Source: an uncultured Candidatus Melainabacteria bacterium (lineage in GTDB: Bacteria; Cyanobacteriota; Vampirovibrionia; Gastranaerophilales; Gastranaerophilaceae). From it: 14,101 bases of DNA. Each line of letters opens with the position of its first letter. The first letter of the stretch is position 1. Below the pieces are notes generated by a model. It was not told the origin of the DNA. It did no database searches and was given only the letters and a program-made list of their open reading frames with translations. Of this stretch, positions 6,334 through 12,759 are shown piece by piece. The stretch spans positions 1 to 14,101 of the forward strand of contig CAKUZO010000046.1 of the NCBI GenBank assembly GCA_934717895.1, written 5' to 3'. The translations under genes and the position numbers were made by a program.

Positions 6334-7278
6334 TTATTTGTAAATATATTTTGCACCTTGATAAGAATTCCTCTTAATAAATTCCTTATCAATCTTATTC
6401 AGGCAATCAAATTTTTTAGAAAGCCAAAGAGGAGCAATAAGCTCAGAGCTCAAACCGTTTCCGGCAAGTCGATGAATGGTTGTAGTTTTCGGAAGATATT
6501 CCAAAAAGTCGCATACTGTTTGAACATACTCATCTTCGGGCATAAAATCGATTTCACCATTTTCATACATCTTGGCAAGTTTTGTTCCTTCCAACGCACA
6601 AAGCATGTGGATTTTTACCCCGTCAACGCCAAGTTCTGCAAGTTTTTGAGCCGTTTGCATAATTTCATCATGAGATTCCCACATGCCAAAAATCACGTGA
6701 ACGCAAACATTTATCCCAGCATTTTTTGTCTTTTCATAAGCCTTCAAAAAGCAATCAAAATCATGCCCGCGATTAATCTTTTGCAAAGTCTTGTCATGAA
6801 TAGATTGCAAGCCATACTCAACCCACGTATAATAATCATCTTTGTAGGTTGAAATCAATTCGATTTTCTCATCATCAACACAATCAGGACGTGTACCTAT
6901 CGAAATTCCGACAATATCAGGGTGGTTTAGCGCCGAATTGTAAATCTTTTCAAGCTCACAAACAGGTTTATACGTATTTGAATAAGCTTGAAAATACGAC
7001 ATAAATTTTTGTGCTTTAAAGCGGTTTTTCAAGGTTTCCGCACCTACTCGAACCTGTTCTTCTATCGGCAAAAGTTTTGAATGCGCCTGTGAAAAACTTC
7101 CACCTTCATCGCAAAAAATACAACCGCCGGTAGAAAGGGTACCATCTCGATTTGGGCACGAAAAACCTGCATCAAGAGTTATTTTATAAACCTTTGCGCC
7201 AAATTTGTTTTTCAAATGAGCACTATATTGATTATAGCGTTTATCTGTATTATTGAACAAAATATCCCCTTCTGGCAT
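6334..7278 (-). CDS. TIGR01212/YhcC-family radical SAM protein
   Basis: The 314-aa protein has the family hallmark KVYKITLDAGFSCPNRDG, with cluster cysteines C41, C53 and C56 (CX11CX2C) for the [4Fe-4S] that binds S-adenosylmethionine. GISIGTRPDC, VEYGLQSIHDKTL.INRGH and GVKIHMLCALEGT are the further conserved blocks of this family. Its biochemical reaction is not established, so no gene symbol is assigned. The ATG at 7278 lacks a Shine-Dalgarno and sits directly beside a palindromic repeat. A TTG at codon 7 (7258-7260) is preceded by AAGGGGA and is a plausible alternative start (308 aa), since family conservation begins only around RYNQYS. The gene follows the 54-aa zinc-ribbon gene and is probably co-transcribed with it unless the hairpin between them terminates. 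Confidence 0.9.
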   Translation of the reverse strand: MPEGDILFNNTDKRYNQYSAHLKNKFGAKVYKITLDAGFSCPNRDGTLSTGGCIFCDEGGSFSQAHSKLLPIEEQVRVGAETLKNRFKAQKFMSYFQAYSNTYKPVCELEKIYNSALNHPDIVGISIGTRPDCVDDEKIELISTYKDDYYTWVEYGLQSIHDKTLQKINRGHDFDCFLKAYEKTKNAGINVCVHVIFGMWESHDEIMQTAQKLAELGVDGVKIHMLCALEGTKLAKMYENGEIDFMPEDEYVQTVCDFLEYLPKTTTIHRLAGNGLSSELIAPLWLSKKFDCLNKIDKEFIKRNSYQGAKYIYK

Positions 7279-7279
7279 A

Positions 7280-7309
7280 AATAATGGCGGGGTTATTCCC
7301 CGCCCTACT
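7280..7309 (-). repeat. GTAGGGCGGG...CCCGCC palindromic repeat, copy 1
   Basis: Core hairpin GGCGGGG/CCCCGCC with a 5-nt loop (7286-7304). Read on the minus strand, its flanks (AGTAGGGCGGG before, CCCGCCATTATT after) match the copy at 13110-13139, so the mobile or dispersed unit is about 30 bp. A third copy is at 13162-13187. Here it separates the 54-aa gene from the radical SAM gene and may act as a terminator or RNA stabiliser. Confidence 0.8.
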
Positions 7310-7331
7310 AAATTATTTACAAAACTTTCTA

Positions 7332-7496
7332 TTATTTTTCTTCTTCGTCATATATCGGATAAACATAGTGTTCACCACAATTTGGGCACACAACCTCTTG
7401 TTGTTTTCCGTCTTCTACTTTTGCAACTTCAAACAATGTCTTGCAACCTGATTGAACGCATCTGATAGCCCAGCTTGGTCTGATTAATCTTGCCAT
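7332..7496 (-). CDS. 54-aa zinc-ribbon-like protein
   Basis: A short gene that a 60-residue cutoff would miss. It begins MARLIRPSWAIRC and has four cysteines (C13, C18, C37, C40) in a CX4C...CX2C pattern (VCPNC at 36-40), typical of a zinc ribbon. The C-terminus is acidic (DEEEK). The start has GGAGA at 7504-7508, 7 nt from the ATG, and a very good promoter upstream, which together make it a convincing gene. It could be a ribosome- or RNA-associated zinc ribbon or a small regulator; I cannot assign a family. It is the first gene of a probable unit with the radical SAM protein. Confidence 0.8.
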   Translation of the reverse strand: MARLIRPSWAIRCVQSGCKTLFEVAKVEDGKQQEVVCPNCGEHYVYPIYDEEEK

Positions 7497-7529
7497 AAGT
7501 CTTTCTCCATTTTCTCTCTGTACAAATCC

Positions 7530-7558
7530 ATTTTAGCATTCAAACCAACTTAATGCAA
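7530..7558 (-). promoter_or_regulatory. Promoter of the zinc-ribbon gene
   Basis: On the minus strand, TTGCAT (7553-7558), 17-nt spacer, then TGC-TAAAAT (7530-7535), a good extended sigma-70 promoter. The transcription start would be near 7523, giving a ~27-nt leader containing GGAGA. Confidence 0.65.
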
Positions 7559-7634
7559 GTATTTAAAATTAAATTGTTGGGGAATTTTATTTTTCAAAAA
7601 GAAGTGCAAAAATTTTTTTTGAAAGGTTTATTAT

Positions 7635-7937
7635 ATGAAAAATTCTTTAATTCTTGTATCTATTTTAATAATTACCATTATTGCATTTTTTGATGCAAAG
7701 GAAAGATTTGCAGAACTCGAAAGCGTTGCAGCAAATACTCCTGCACAAATTGAGATGAAACAAATGATTAACGATCCTGACGCACAAATGAAAAAACACA
7801 TTCCTAACTTTAAAAACAGCACAGAGCAAAATTCCCAAACAATTCAAGATAAAATGAATCAGGGTAGAGAAGATAGTCAAAACCAACTCAACAACGTAGA
7901 CAAACGTCGCAACACAATTAACAATAAAGTTCAATAA
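7635..7937 (+). CDS. Small exported or membrane-anchored protein (100 aa), unknown
   Basis: The only plus-strand protein gene that I can support. Residues 4-19 (SLILVSILIITIIAFF) form a hydrophobic helix after MKN, either an uncleaved anchor or a signal peptide with no clear cleavage motif. The rest is highly polar, rich in Asn, Gln, Asp and Lys (QDKMNQGREDSQNQLNN), predicted helical and possibly coiled coil, with no Cys. GAAAGG at 7621-7626 is the Shine-Dalgarno. A strong terminator follows 6 nt after the stop. The polar tail presumably faces outside the membrane. No family recognised. Confidence 0.75.
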   Translation: MKNSLILVSILIITIIAFFDAKERFAELESVAANTPAQIEMKQMINDPDAQMKKHIPNFKNSTEQNSQTIQDKMNQGREDSQNQLNNVDKRRNTINNKVQ

Positions 7938-7943
7938 AATTGC

Positions 7944-7980
7944 AAAAAGACAGAACTTCAAAAAGAAGCTCTGTCTTTTT
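7944..7980. terminator. Bidirectional intrinsic terminator between convergent genes
   Basis: AAAAAGACAGA (7944-7954) pairs perfectly with TCTGTCTTTTT (7970-7980). After one mismatch, CTTC/GAAG extends the stem around an AAAAA loop. T-rich runs exist on both strands, so it can serve the 100-aa gene on plus (ends 7937) and the 71-aa gene on minus (ends 7996). Confidence 0.85.
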
Positions 7981-7995
7981 CTTGATATTAAATTC

Positions 7996-8211
7996 TTATT
8001 TTGCCTCTTCTTCGTCGTGGTGCTTATGTTTAACATCTTCTTTAATAACGATAAGGTTATTAATAATTTTCATAGCACAAGTTGGAAGAACAACATCATC
8101 TAAACCTGTTGCAATACTGATGATTTTGCCTGCTCCAAGGGTAACTTCATCTCCCTTGTAGTAGAATGTGTAATCATCTTTTCTGTCTGAACGAATTGTA
8201 ATTTGACTCAT
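7996..8211 (-). CDS. Hypothetical 71-aa protein, His/Glu-rich tail
   Basis: Not recognised. The first 57 residues read as a compact beta-rich domain (alternating hydrophobics such as YTFYYKGDEVTLGAGKIISI). The end is charged and His-rich (KHKHHDEEEAK), which could bind metal. Its ATG overlaps the stop of the preceding gene (ATGA, 8208-8211), and the Shine-Dalgarno GAGGA lies inside that gene at 8219-8223, so it is translationally coupled to the nucleotidyltransferase-like protein. It ends just before the bidirectional terminator, so it is the last gene of the hisS unit. Confidence 0.75.
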   Translation of the reverse strand: MSQITIRSDRKDDYTFYYKGDEVTLGAGKIISIATGLDDVVLPTCAMKIINNLIVIKEDVKHKHHDEEEAK

Positions 8212-8546
8212 TTTTCTATCCTCTGTCCTTTACTATTATAAAATACGCCTTCTGACATTACTTCGTCATAAATTTCTTCATCTTGTTTAAATGTCGCCTC
8301 TGTATACGGATACAAATCAATGCAAACACCTAACTCTGTTTCCACCTTTCCGACAATCGGCCAAATCTGTTCTCTTTTTGACTTGTCCTCAATATCAAAA
8401 ATAGCCGCAAGCTCAATGTCTTCGTCTTCATGCATTTGCCCATCTAAAAAAGTTCCAAACAAGTACATGCCTTTGAAATCATTAAAGATTCGATTAAAAG
8501 CTTTTGAAAGTTTTAAAATAACTTCATCAACAGAATTAGCACCCAT
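8208..8546 (-). CDS. Degenerate MNT-type nucleotidyltransferase-like protein (112 aa)
   Basis: The segment MYLFGTFLDGQMHEDEDIEL aligns with the minimal nucleotidyltransferase signature GS-x(10)-DxD. G31-T32 stands for GS, and D43-x-E45 replaces the metal-binding DxD, so the second Asp is Glu. The remaining ~60 residues (VETELGVCIDLYPYTEATF) are consistent with the third-carboxylate strand of this small fold (D77 in CIDLYP). Activity may be altered or lost. The Shine-Dalgarno AGGAGT (8552-8557) overlaps the hisS stop; only 3 nt separate the genes. The following 71-aa gene is overlapped by ATGA. It could have been half of an MNT/HEPN toxin-antitoxin pair, but the partner here is not HEPN-like. 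Confidence 0.7.
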   Translation of the reverse strand: MGANSVDEVILKLSKAFNRIFNDFKGMYLFGTFLDGQMHEDEDIELAAIFDIEDKSKREQIWPIVGKVETELGVCIDLYPYTEATFKQDEEIYDEVMSEGVFYNSKGQRIEK

Positions 8547-8549
8547 AAC

Positions 8550-9797
8550 TTACTCCTGATTTCTTACAAAATTAAAAACATCTGCTCTTTCAACCGCAAT
8601 TTGCTCTGATGTTTCAAGATTTTTAACAGAAACTTTTCCGCTTTTAACTTCATCTTCACCTAAAATCAATGCAAACTTAGCGACTTTTGAGGCTTTTTCG
8701 AGTTGTTTGGTGAATTTTTTATTTGCTAAATCAAATTCTACATTCAACCCTTTATTACGTAATTCTTGTGCAAGTAAAAATGCATCAGCCGAAGAATTTG
8801 AAACAATATAGCCATCAAGTTTTTTAGGTTCAACATCAGGCAACAAAGAATTTAATCTTTCCATACCCATTGCCCAACCAACAGCCGGCGTGTCTTCACC
8901 ACCAAGATTTCTAACCAAACTATCATAACGTCCACCACCACATACAGCATTTTGAGAGCCTAAATTATTGGATTTAATCTCAAAAACAGTTCTGTTATAA
9001 TAGTCCAAACCTCTGACTAACAATTTGTTTTCAACATATGGCACTTCAAGTTTGTCAAGATATGTTTTTAATGTAGCATAATGTTCAGCACATTCTTCAC
9101 AAATAAAATCAGACTGAATAACTTTTTGAATTTCCGGTTTTGCAAAAATTTCCTTACAAGTTTCAACCTTGCAATCCAAAAGCCTCAAAGGGTTTTTCTC
9201 ATAACGATTTTGGCAATCTTCACAAAGGTTTTCAAACTCAGGTTTCAAGACCTCTTTAATCTTGCGTTTATATTCTTCACGACAGTTAGGGCAACCGAGA
9301 GAATTTATTTCGACCTCCAAATCGTTCAAACCGAGTGACTTCAAATAGTTTACGGCAAGCAAAATAACCTCAGCATCAGCCGTTGGCTCTTTTATACCAA
9401 ACATTTCAACCCCAACTTGATGGAATTGTCTTTGACGCCCGGCTTGTGGTCTTTCATATCTAAACATCGGTCCTTTATACCAAAGCTTAACCGGAGCAGA
9501 AAGTCTTGCCATACCGTTTTCAATAAACGAGCGCACAACTCCTGCTGTGTTTTCAGGTCTTAATGTCAAAGAACGTTCACTTTTTTCAAAAGTGTACATT
9601 TCTTTGTTTACAATATCTGTCGTATCACCAACTCCACGCGCAAACAGTTCCGTTGCCTCGAAAATCGGTGTTCTAATTTCCTTATATCCGTAACGGGTAA
9701 ATATTTCTAACGCATTTTTCTCAAGTCTGTGCCACTGTTCGACTTCCTGAGGTAAAATGTCCTTTGTTCCTTTTTGTACTTTAATTATCTTAGCCAT
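8550..9797 (-). CDS. hisS: Histidyl-tRNA synthetase
   Basis: Charges tRNA(His). With the ATG at 9797 the protein is 415 aa, normal for bacterial HisRS, and begins MAKIIKVQKGTKDILP. Class II motifs are present: motif 2 around LTLRPENTAGVVRSF and MFRYERPQAGRQRQFHQVG, the histidine-specific GLDYYNRTVFEI block, and motif 3 in VCGGGRYDSLV...GWAMGMERL. A CXXC...CXXC cluster (CPNC, CEDC, CEEC) sits in the insertion domain, possibly a zinc site. The anticodon-binding domain closes the protein. A longer frame can start at TTG 9824, but that codon lies inside the promoter and lacks a Shine-Dalgarno. The ATG itself has no Shine-Dalgarno: a consensus promoter ends 6 nt upstream, so the message appears leaderless. 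Followed by the MNT-like and 71-aa genes. Confidence 0.96.
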   Translation of the reverse strand: MAKIIKVQKGTKDILPQEVEQWHRLEKNALEIFTRYGYKEIRTPIFEATELFARGVGDTTDIVNKEMYTFEKSERSLTLRPENTAGVVRSFIENGMARLSAPVKLWYKGPMFRYERPQAGRQRQFHQVGVEMFGIKEPTADAEVILLAVNYLKSLGLNDLEVEINSLGCPNCREEYKRKIKEVLKPEFENLCEDCQNRYEKNPLRLLDCKVETCKEIFAKPEIQKVIQSDFICEECAEHYATLKTYLDKLEVPYVENKLLVRGLDYYNRTVFEIKSNNLGSQNAVCGGGRYDSLVRNLGGEDTPAVGWAMGMERLNSLLPDVEPKKLDGYIVSNSSADAFLLAQELRNKGLNVEFDLANKKFTKQLEKASKVAKFALILGEDEVKSGKVSVKNLETSEQIAVERADVFNFVRNQE

Positions 9798-9803
9798 AAG
9801 CTT

Positions 9804-9832
9804 ATTATATAAATTTGAAGCCAAATTGTCAA
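9804..9832 (-). promoter_or_regulatory. Consensus sigma-70 promoter of hisS
   Basis: On the minus strand, TTGACA (9827-9832), exactly 17 nt, then TATAAT (9804-9809): both hexamers are perfect. Six nucleotides separate the -10 from the hisS ATG, so transcription should begin at or within a base or so of the A of the ATG. The -35 lies just after the stop of the HAD gene (9834). Confidence 0.85.
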
Positions 9833-9833
9833 A

Positions 9834-10520
9834 TTATTTTAGTACAACATCAGAAAAAAGATTTCTGTCGATTTCATCAAAATTCTTGATAATTTGCGAA
9901 ACTGCTGGGATATTTTTATACAAATCAGCGCTTTCCATAGAGGCAATCGCAATGATTTTACCAATTCCGGCAGCTCTCGCAGATTCTATTCCTGACACAG
10001 CATCTTCAATCACAACGCAATCCTTTGGATCAAGATTAAGTTTTTTAGCAGCTCTTGAATAGATATCAGGGGCAGGTTTACCCGGCATTGTGCCGTCATC
10101 ATAAACAATTTTATCAACATCAAACCATTTTTTCAGATTAAATGTTTCAATAAAAAACTCCACATTTTCTCCATTAGACATCGTCGCAATCGTATGTGGA
10201 ATATCATTTTCACAAAGGTAGTCCAAAAACTCAACTGCTCCGGCAGCGAGAACCGTATTTTCTTTGTCTTTTCGACACATATCACGATAAACAGCCTCTT
10301 TTTCACCCGCAAAACGTTCCACCATCTCACGTGTAGGCTTTTCCCCGGTCAAATATTCAATAATATCATCATTTGTGCGCCCGAACATATATTCGCGCAT
10401 CTCTTCATCGGTAAACGGTTGTTCTCTCAGCCTTTTTGAGAACTCTCTCCAAGCTTCCAAATGCTTTTCAGAATCCCAAAACAATGTTCCGTTAAAATCA
10501 AATATTATTCCTTTATACAT
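9834..10520 (-). CDS. HAD-superfamily hydrolase (subfamily IA, phosphoglucomutase-like)
   Basis: A 228-aa phosphatase/phosphomutase-type protein. Motif I is DFNGT (D8, N10), where the nucleophile Asp is kept but the usual second Asp (general acid/base) is Asn. A four-helix cap follows (about 18-85). Motif II is S115-N116 in TMSNG, motif III is K148 in GKPAPD, and motif IV is E172-D173 in VIEDAVSGIESARAAG. Family knowledge suggests hydrolysis of small phosphorylated sugars or nucleotides; the N10 variant may change or weaken this. The start has GAGG in the overlap with the previous stop (about 10524-10529). It lies 6 nt downstream of the TPR gene, so the two probably form an operon. Confidence 0.88.
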   Translation of the reverse strand: MYKGIIFDFNGTLFWDSEKHLEAWREFSKRLREQPFTDEEMREYMFGRTNDDIIEYLTGEKPTREMVERFAGEKEAVYRDMCRKDKENTVLAAGAVEFLDYLCENDIPHTIATMSNGENVEFFIETFNLKKWFDVDKIVYDDGTMPGKPAPDIYSRAAKKLNLDPKDCVVIEDAVSGIESARAAGIGKIIAIASMESADLYKNIPAVSQIIKNFDEIDRNLFSDVVLK

Positions 10521-10526
10521 AATGCC

Positions 10527-11156
10527 TCACTGATTATTAATTATCTTATTATAGTATTCCAAGTAGGTTTTTGCCTGTTTTTCCTTGTTTAATTTTTTAT
10601 AAACATAAGCCAAATTGTAATGAAAATCTGCCACATTGTTTTTGTAATCCGTTGCAACCAAAAATTCATATTTTGCCTTGCTATACTTACCCAATTTCAT
10701 ATATGCGCAGCCTAAATTGTAGTGCCCGTAAGCATATTCAGGCTTTAATTTTATAACCTTTTTAAACTCCTCTACCGCCATATTAGGCTTACCTTCGTTC
10801 AAAAATATATTACCCAAATTGTAATAAGCTTTATATAAAGTTTCATCAGCCTCAATTGCCTTGTTATACATAAAAACAGCTTCATCACTCTTACCTTGAT
10901 CTTGCAAAATATTACCGAGTAAAAGCCAATTTTGTGCCGTTCTTTCTTCCTCAGGAATTGTCAAAAACAGATTAAACGCACTTTTTATATCGTTTTCAGC
11001 ATAAAAAACATTCGCCTGATTTGAAATATTCATGTACTTTTCAGACTGAATTACTTTTGTCGGCTGTTTTTTGCCTTGAAGCTTTAAACTGGCTGCCTCA
11101 GAGCAATTCACACCTAACAAAACTATCCCTATCAATATTAATAAAAACTTTCTCAT
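10527..11156 (-). CDS. Exported TPR-repeat protein
   Basis: With the ATG at 11156 the protein is 209 aa and begins with a clear signal peptide: MRK, hydrophobic core FLLILIGIVLLG, then CSEAAS as probable cleavage region. C18 lacks a good lipobox, so type I cleavage is preferred. Four to five tetratricopeptide units follow (about 42-72 degenerate, 75-108, 109-142, 143-176, 177-208), with typical W-LG-Y, A--Y and YNLG-A patterns such as AYYNLGNIFLNEGK. It should act as a protein-protein scaffold outside the cytoplasmic membrane. A longer frame starting at GTG 11192 would destroy the signal peptide position and covers the promoter, so I reject it. The ATG has no Shine-Dalgarno; TATAAT lies 6 nt upstream. 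The HAD gene follows after 6 nt. Confidence 0.88.
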   Translation of the reverse strand: MRKFLLILIGIVLLGVNCSEAASLKLQGKKQPTKVIQSEKYMNISNQANVFYAENDIKSAFNLFLTIPEEERTAQNWLLLGNILQDQGKSDEAVFMYNKAIEADETLYKAYYNLGNIFLNEGKPNMAVEEFKKVIKLKPEYAYGHYNLGCAYMKLGKYSKAKYEFLVATDYKNNVADFHYNLAYVYKKLNKEKQAKTYLEYYNKIINNQ

Positions 11157-11162
11157 AAGAGG

Positions 11163-11191
11163 ATTATAAAATAAATCAAAAAAAATATCCA
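11163..11191 (-). promoter_or_regulatory. Promoter of the TPR-HAD unit (leaderless arrangement)
   Basis: On the minus strand, TGGATA (11186-11191, 4 of 6 to consensus), 17-nt spacer rich in T, then a perfect TATAAT (11163-11168) ending 6 nt before the ATG at 11156. It is the same geometry as at hisS. Confidence 0.6.
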
Positions 11192-11198
11192 CAAAAAT

Positions 11199-11226
11199 TT
11201 GACATTATTTTTACATAATCCATAAT
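11199..11226 (+). promoter_or_regulatory. Plus-strand promoter divergent from the TPR gene
   Basis: A perfect TTGACA (11199-11204), 16 nt, then CATAAT (11221-11226, 5 of 6). It points into a region with no recognised gene and would start transcription near 11233. It is back to back with the TPR promoter. Confidence 0.5.
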
Positions 11227-11232
11227 GTCATT

Positions 11233-11286
11233 GATGTCTCTTTTACTGATTCCCGCATCTAAACTCCTTGGTGCGGGTTGTTTTTG
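11233..11286 (+). ncRNA. Candidate ~55-nt small RNA (or leaderless mini-ORF)
   Basis: A strong promoter at 11199-11226 is followed about 25-50 nt later by a terminator-like hairpin, CCCGCA (11252-11257)/TGCGGG (11272-11277) plus TTGTTTTT, so a ~55-nt transcript is predicted. An ATG at 11234, 7 nt after the -10, opens a 40-codon frame (ends 11356; starts MSLLLIPASKLLGAGC) that runs through the hairpin into a dispersed repeat. It could be a remnant gene start; the ASKLLGAG stretch weakly recalls ATP synthase subunit c, which I cannot support further. Confidence 0.3.
11252..11286 (+). terminator. Intrinsic terminator, plus strand
   Basis: A six-bp GC-rich stem (CCCGCA/TGCGGG) with a 14-nt loop, followed by TTGTTTTTG. 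No annotated plus-strand gene precedes it, so it probably ends the short transcript from the 11199 promoter. Confidence 0.55.
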
Positions 11287-11310
11287 TGCATTCATAATAA
11301 TCAGCAATAG

Positions 11311-11450
11311 TAGCTATTTTCGTCATTCTGAGGCTCATTCGCCGAGTGCGGAGTAGTTGCAGAAAACAAGGCGGTCTGCAAGACTTTTCTGCAACTACGG
11401 AGACACGTTTAACGCGAATGAGATTTTTTCAAACCGAAAGAATCCAGCTA
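11311..11450. repeat. 140-bp nested inverted-repeat element
   Basis: Three nested complementary pairs are visible: TAGCT/AGCTA (11311-11315, 11446-11450), CTCATTCGC/GCGAATGAG (11334-11342, 11414-11422) and a perfect 14-bp GTAGTTGCAGAAAA/TTTTCTGCAACTAC (11353-11366, 11385-11398). The module CGTCATTCTGAG at 11321 ties it to the repeats at 144, 1304 and 12934. It fills most of the gap between aroA and the TPR gene. It holds no gene I can support; it looks like a non-autonomous dispersed element or a large structured RNA segment. Confidence 0.75.
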
Positions 11451-11481
11451 TTTTTTAACAAATAACAAATAAAATTTTTCA

Positions 11482-12753
11482 TCATGCAAGTTGCGAAAAC
11501 AACTTATCAAACTCAGGAAATGAAATGTCAACCCATTCAAATCCGTTGATAGCAAGCGGTTTTTCACAAATCAAACCAGCGACGTACAAACTCATTGCAA
11601 GCCTGTGATCATGGTAGGTTTCAACTTCCACTCCACCTTTTAGCGTTTTTTTACCTTGAATTACAAATCCGTCAGGAGTTTCCTCAATAGCAGCACCAAG
11701 CTTTTTAAGCTCACATACTGTCGCTTTAATTCTATCAGATTCCTTGTTGCGCAAATCTTGTGCATCTTTAATAATAGTTTGACCTTTCGCTTGTGTTGCA
11801 AGAACCGCAATTACAGGTAATTCATCTATAAGACGCGGAATTATATCGCCTTCAATTGTACAAGATTTCAAATCCGAATAAGAAATTTGAATATCACCGA
11901 CTTCTTCTCCTGAAACATTGCGTTTATCAAGAATTTCAATGTTGCCGCCCATTTTTTCGGCAACTTCAAGAATTCCTGTACGCGTCGGGTTCAAGCCAAC
12001 ATTTTTCAAAATTATTTTTGAATTTTGAACAATCATGCCTGCCACAATAAAATATGCAGCAGAAGAAATATCTCCGCAAACCTCAATAGTTTTTGGTTCT
12101 AGTTCCGATTTTTCGATTGTTACCGTATTACCACCTACACCTATATTTGCGCCCATATATTTAAGCATAATTTCTGTATGGTTTCGAGAAACATAAGGTT
12201 CCGTAAAACTTGTTTTACCATCTAACCCCATGCCTGCAAGCAAAATACACGATTTTACCTGTGCAGAGGCAAGTTTTGAGACATAATTTATAGCGTGAAG
12301 ATTTCCCCCAAAAATTTTCAAAGGCGCTTTAAATTCGTTTGCCTCAATTTTCGCACCCATTTGAGAAAGCGGCTCAATAACTCGCTTCATCGGGCGTTTT
12401 GAAAGACTTTCATCGCCGATTAAGACTGAATTAAAATTTTGAGCAGCAAGAATTCCTGACATCAATCGCATCGTAGTACCGGAATTTCCGCAATCCAAAG
12501 GGGATTGAGGCATTTTTAGCATACCTGACGAAGTTATAATCAATTCTTCATCTTTAAATTTTGCATTTACGCCTAGCGCTTGACAAACTTTAAGCGAAGA
12601 GAGCGGATCTTGTCCTTTTGAAAAGTTTTTTATAATCGACTTTCCTTTTGCAAGAGATGAGAACATCACTGCTCTGTGGGAAATCGATTTATCTGAGGGA
12701 ATTTCAACAATTCCATTAAGTCCTGATTGATTTTTATTAATTATTTTTCGCAT
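11482..12753 (-). CDS. aroA: 3-phosphoshikimate 1-carboxyvinyltransferase (EPSP synthase)
   Basis: Joins shikimate-3-phosphate and phosphoenolpyruvate in the sixth step of chorismate synthesis. From the ATG at 12753 the protein is 423 aa, normal length. It shows PSDKSISHRAV (19-29, catalytic Lys22 and Arg27), CGNSGTTMRL with Gly at the position linked to glyphosate sensitivity, SRNHTEIML, LIDELPVIAVLATQ, NKESDRI and HDHRLAMSL. The block style is like Bacillus AroA. A longer frame to 12837 would run into the tRNA-Ser gene on the opposite strand and is rejected. No Shine-Dalgarno precedes the ATG; a weak extended -10 lies 6 nt upstream. No other shikimate gene is nearby. Confidence 0.95.
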   Translation of the reverse strand: MRKIINKNQSGLNGIVEIPSDKSISHRAVMFSSLAKGKSIIKNFSKGQDPLSSLKVCQALGVNAKFKDEELIITSSGMLKMPQSPLDCGNSGTTMRLMSGILAAQNFNSVLIGDESLSKRPMKRVIEPLSQMGAKIEANEFKAPLKIFGGNLHAINYVSKLASAQVKSCILLAGMGLDGKTSFTEPYVSRNHTEIMLKYMGANIGVGGNTVTIEKSELEPKTIEVCGDISSAAYFIVAGMIVQNSKIILKNVGLNPTRTGILEVAEKMGGNIEILDKRNVSGEEVGDIQISYSDLKSCTIEGDIIPRLIDELPVIAVLATQAKGQTIIKDAQDLRNKESDRIKATVCELKKLGAAIEETPDGFVIQGKKTLKGGVEVETYHDHRLAMSLYVAGLICEKPLAINGFEWVDISFPEFDKLFSQLA

Positions 12754-12759
12754 AAACAA

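Noticed and set aside
7665-8036. 123-codon minus-strand frame opposite the 100-aa plus gene
   Set aside because: It crosses the terminator hairpin and the stop of the 71-aa gene, has odd Cys/Phe-rich composition, no SD, and opposes a gene with good SD and terminator.
7996-8546. MNT/HEPN toxin-antitoxin module
   Set aside because: The 71-aa partner shows no HEPN R-x4-6-H motif and is too short and beta-rich; the MNT active site is also altered.
9798-9824. Upstream TTG start for hisS
   Set aside because: It lies between the -35 and -10 hexamers of a consensus promoter, lacks a Shine-Dalgarno, and adds residues outside the HisRS family start.
9798-9832. T-box or other riboswitch upstream of hisS
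   Set aside because: The predicted transcription start is at the ATG, so there is no leader RNA to hold one.
11157-11192. GTG start for the TPR protein at 11192
   Set aside because: It spans the -10 box and would bury the signal peptide; the ATG at 11156 gives a normal export signal.
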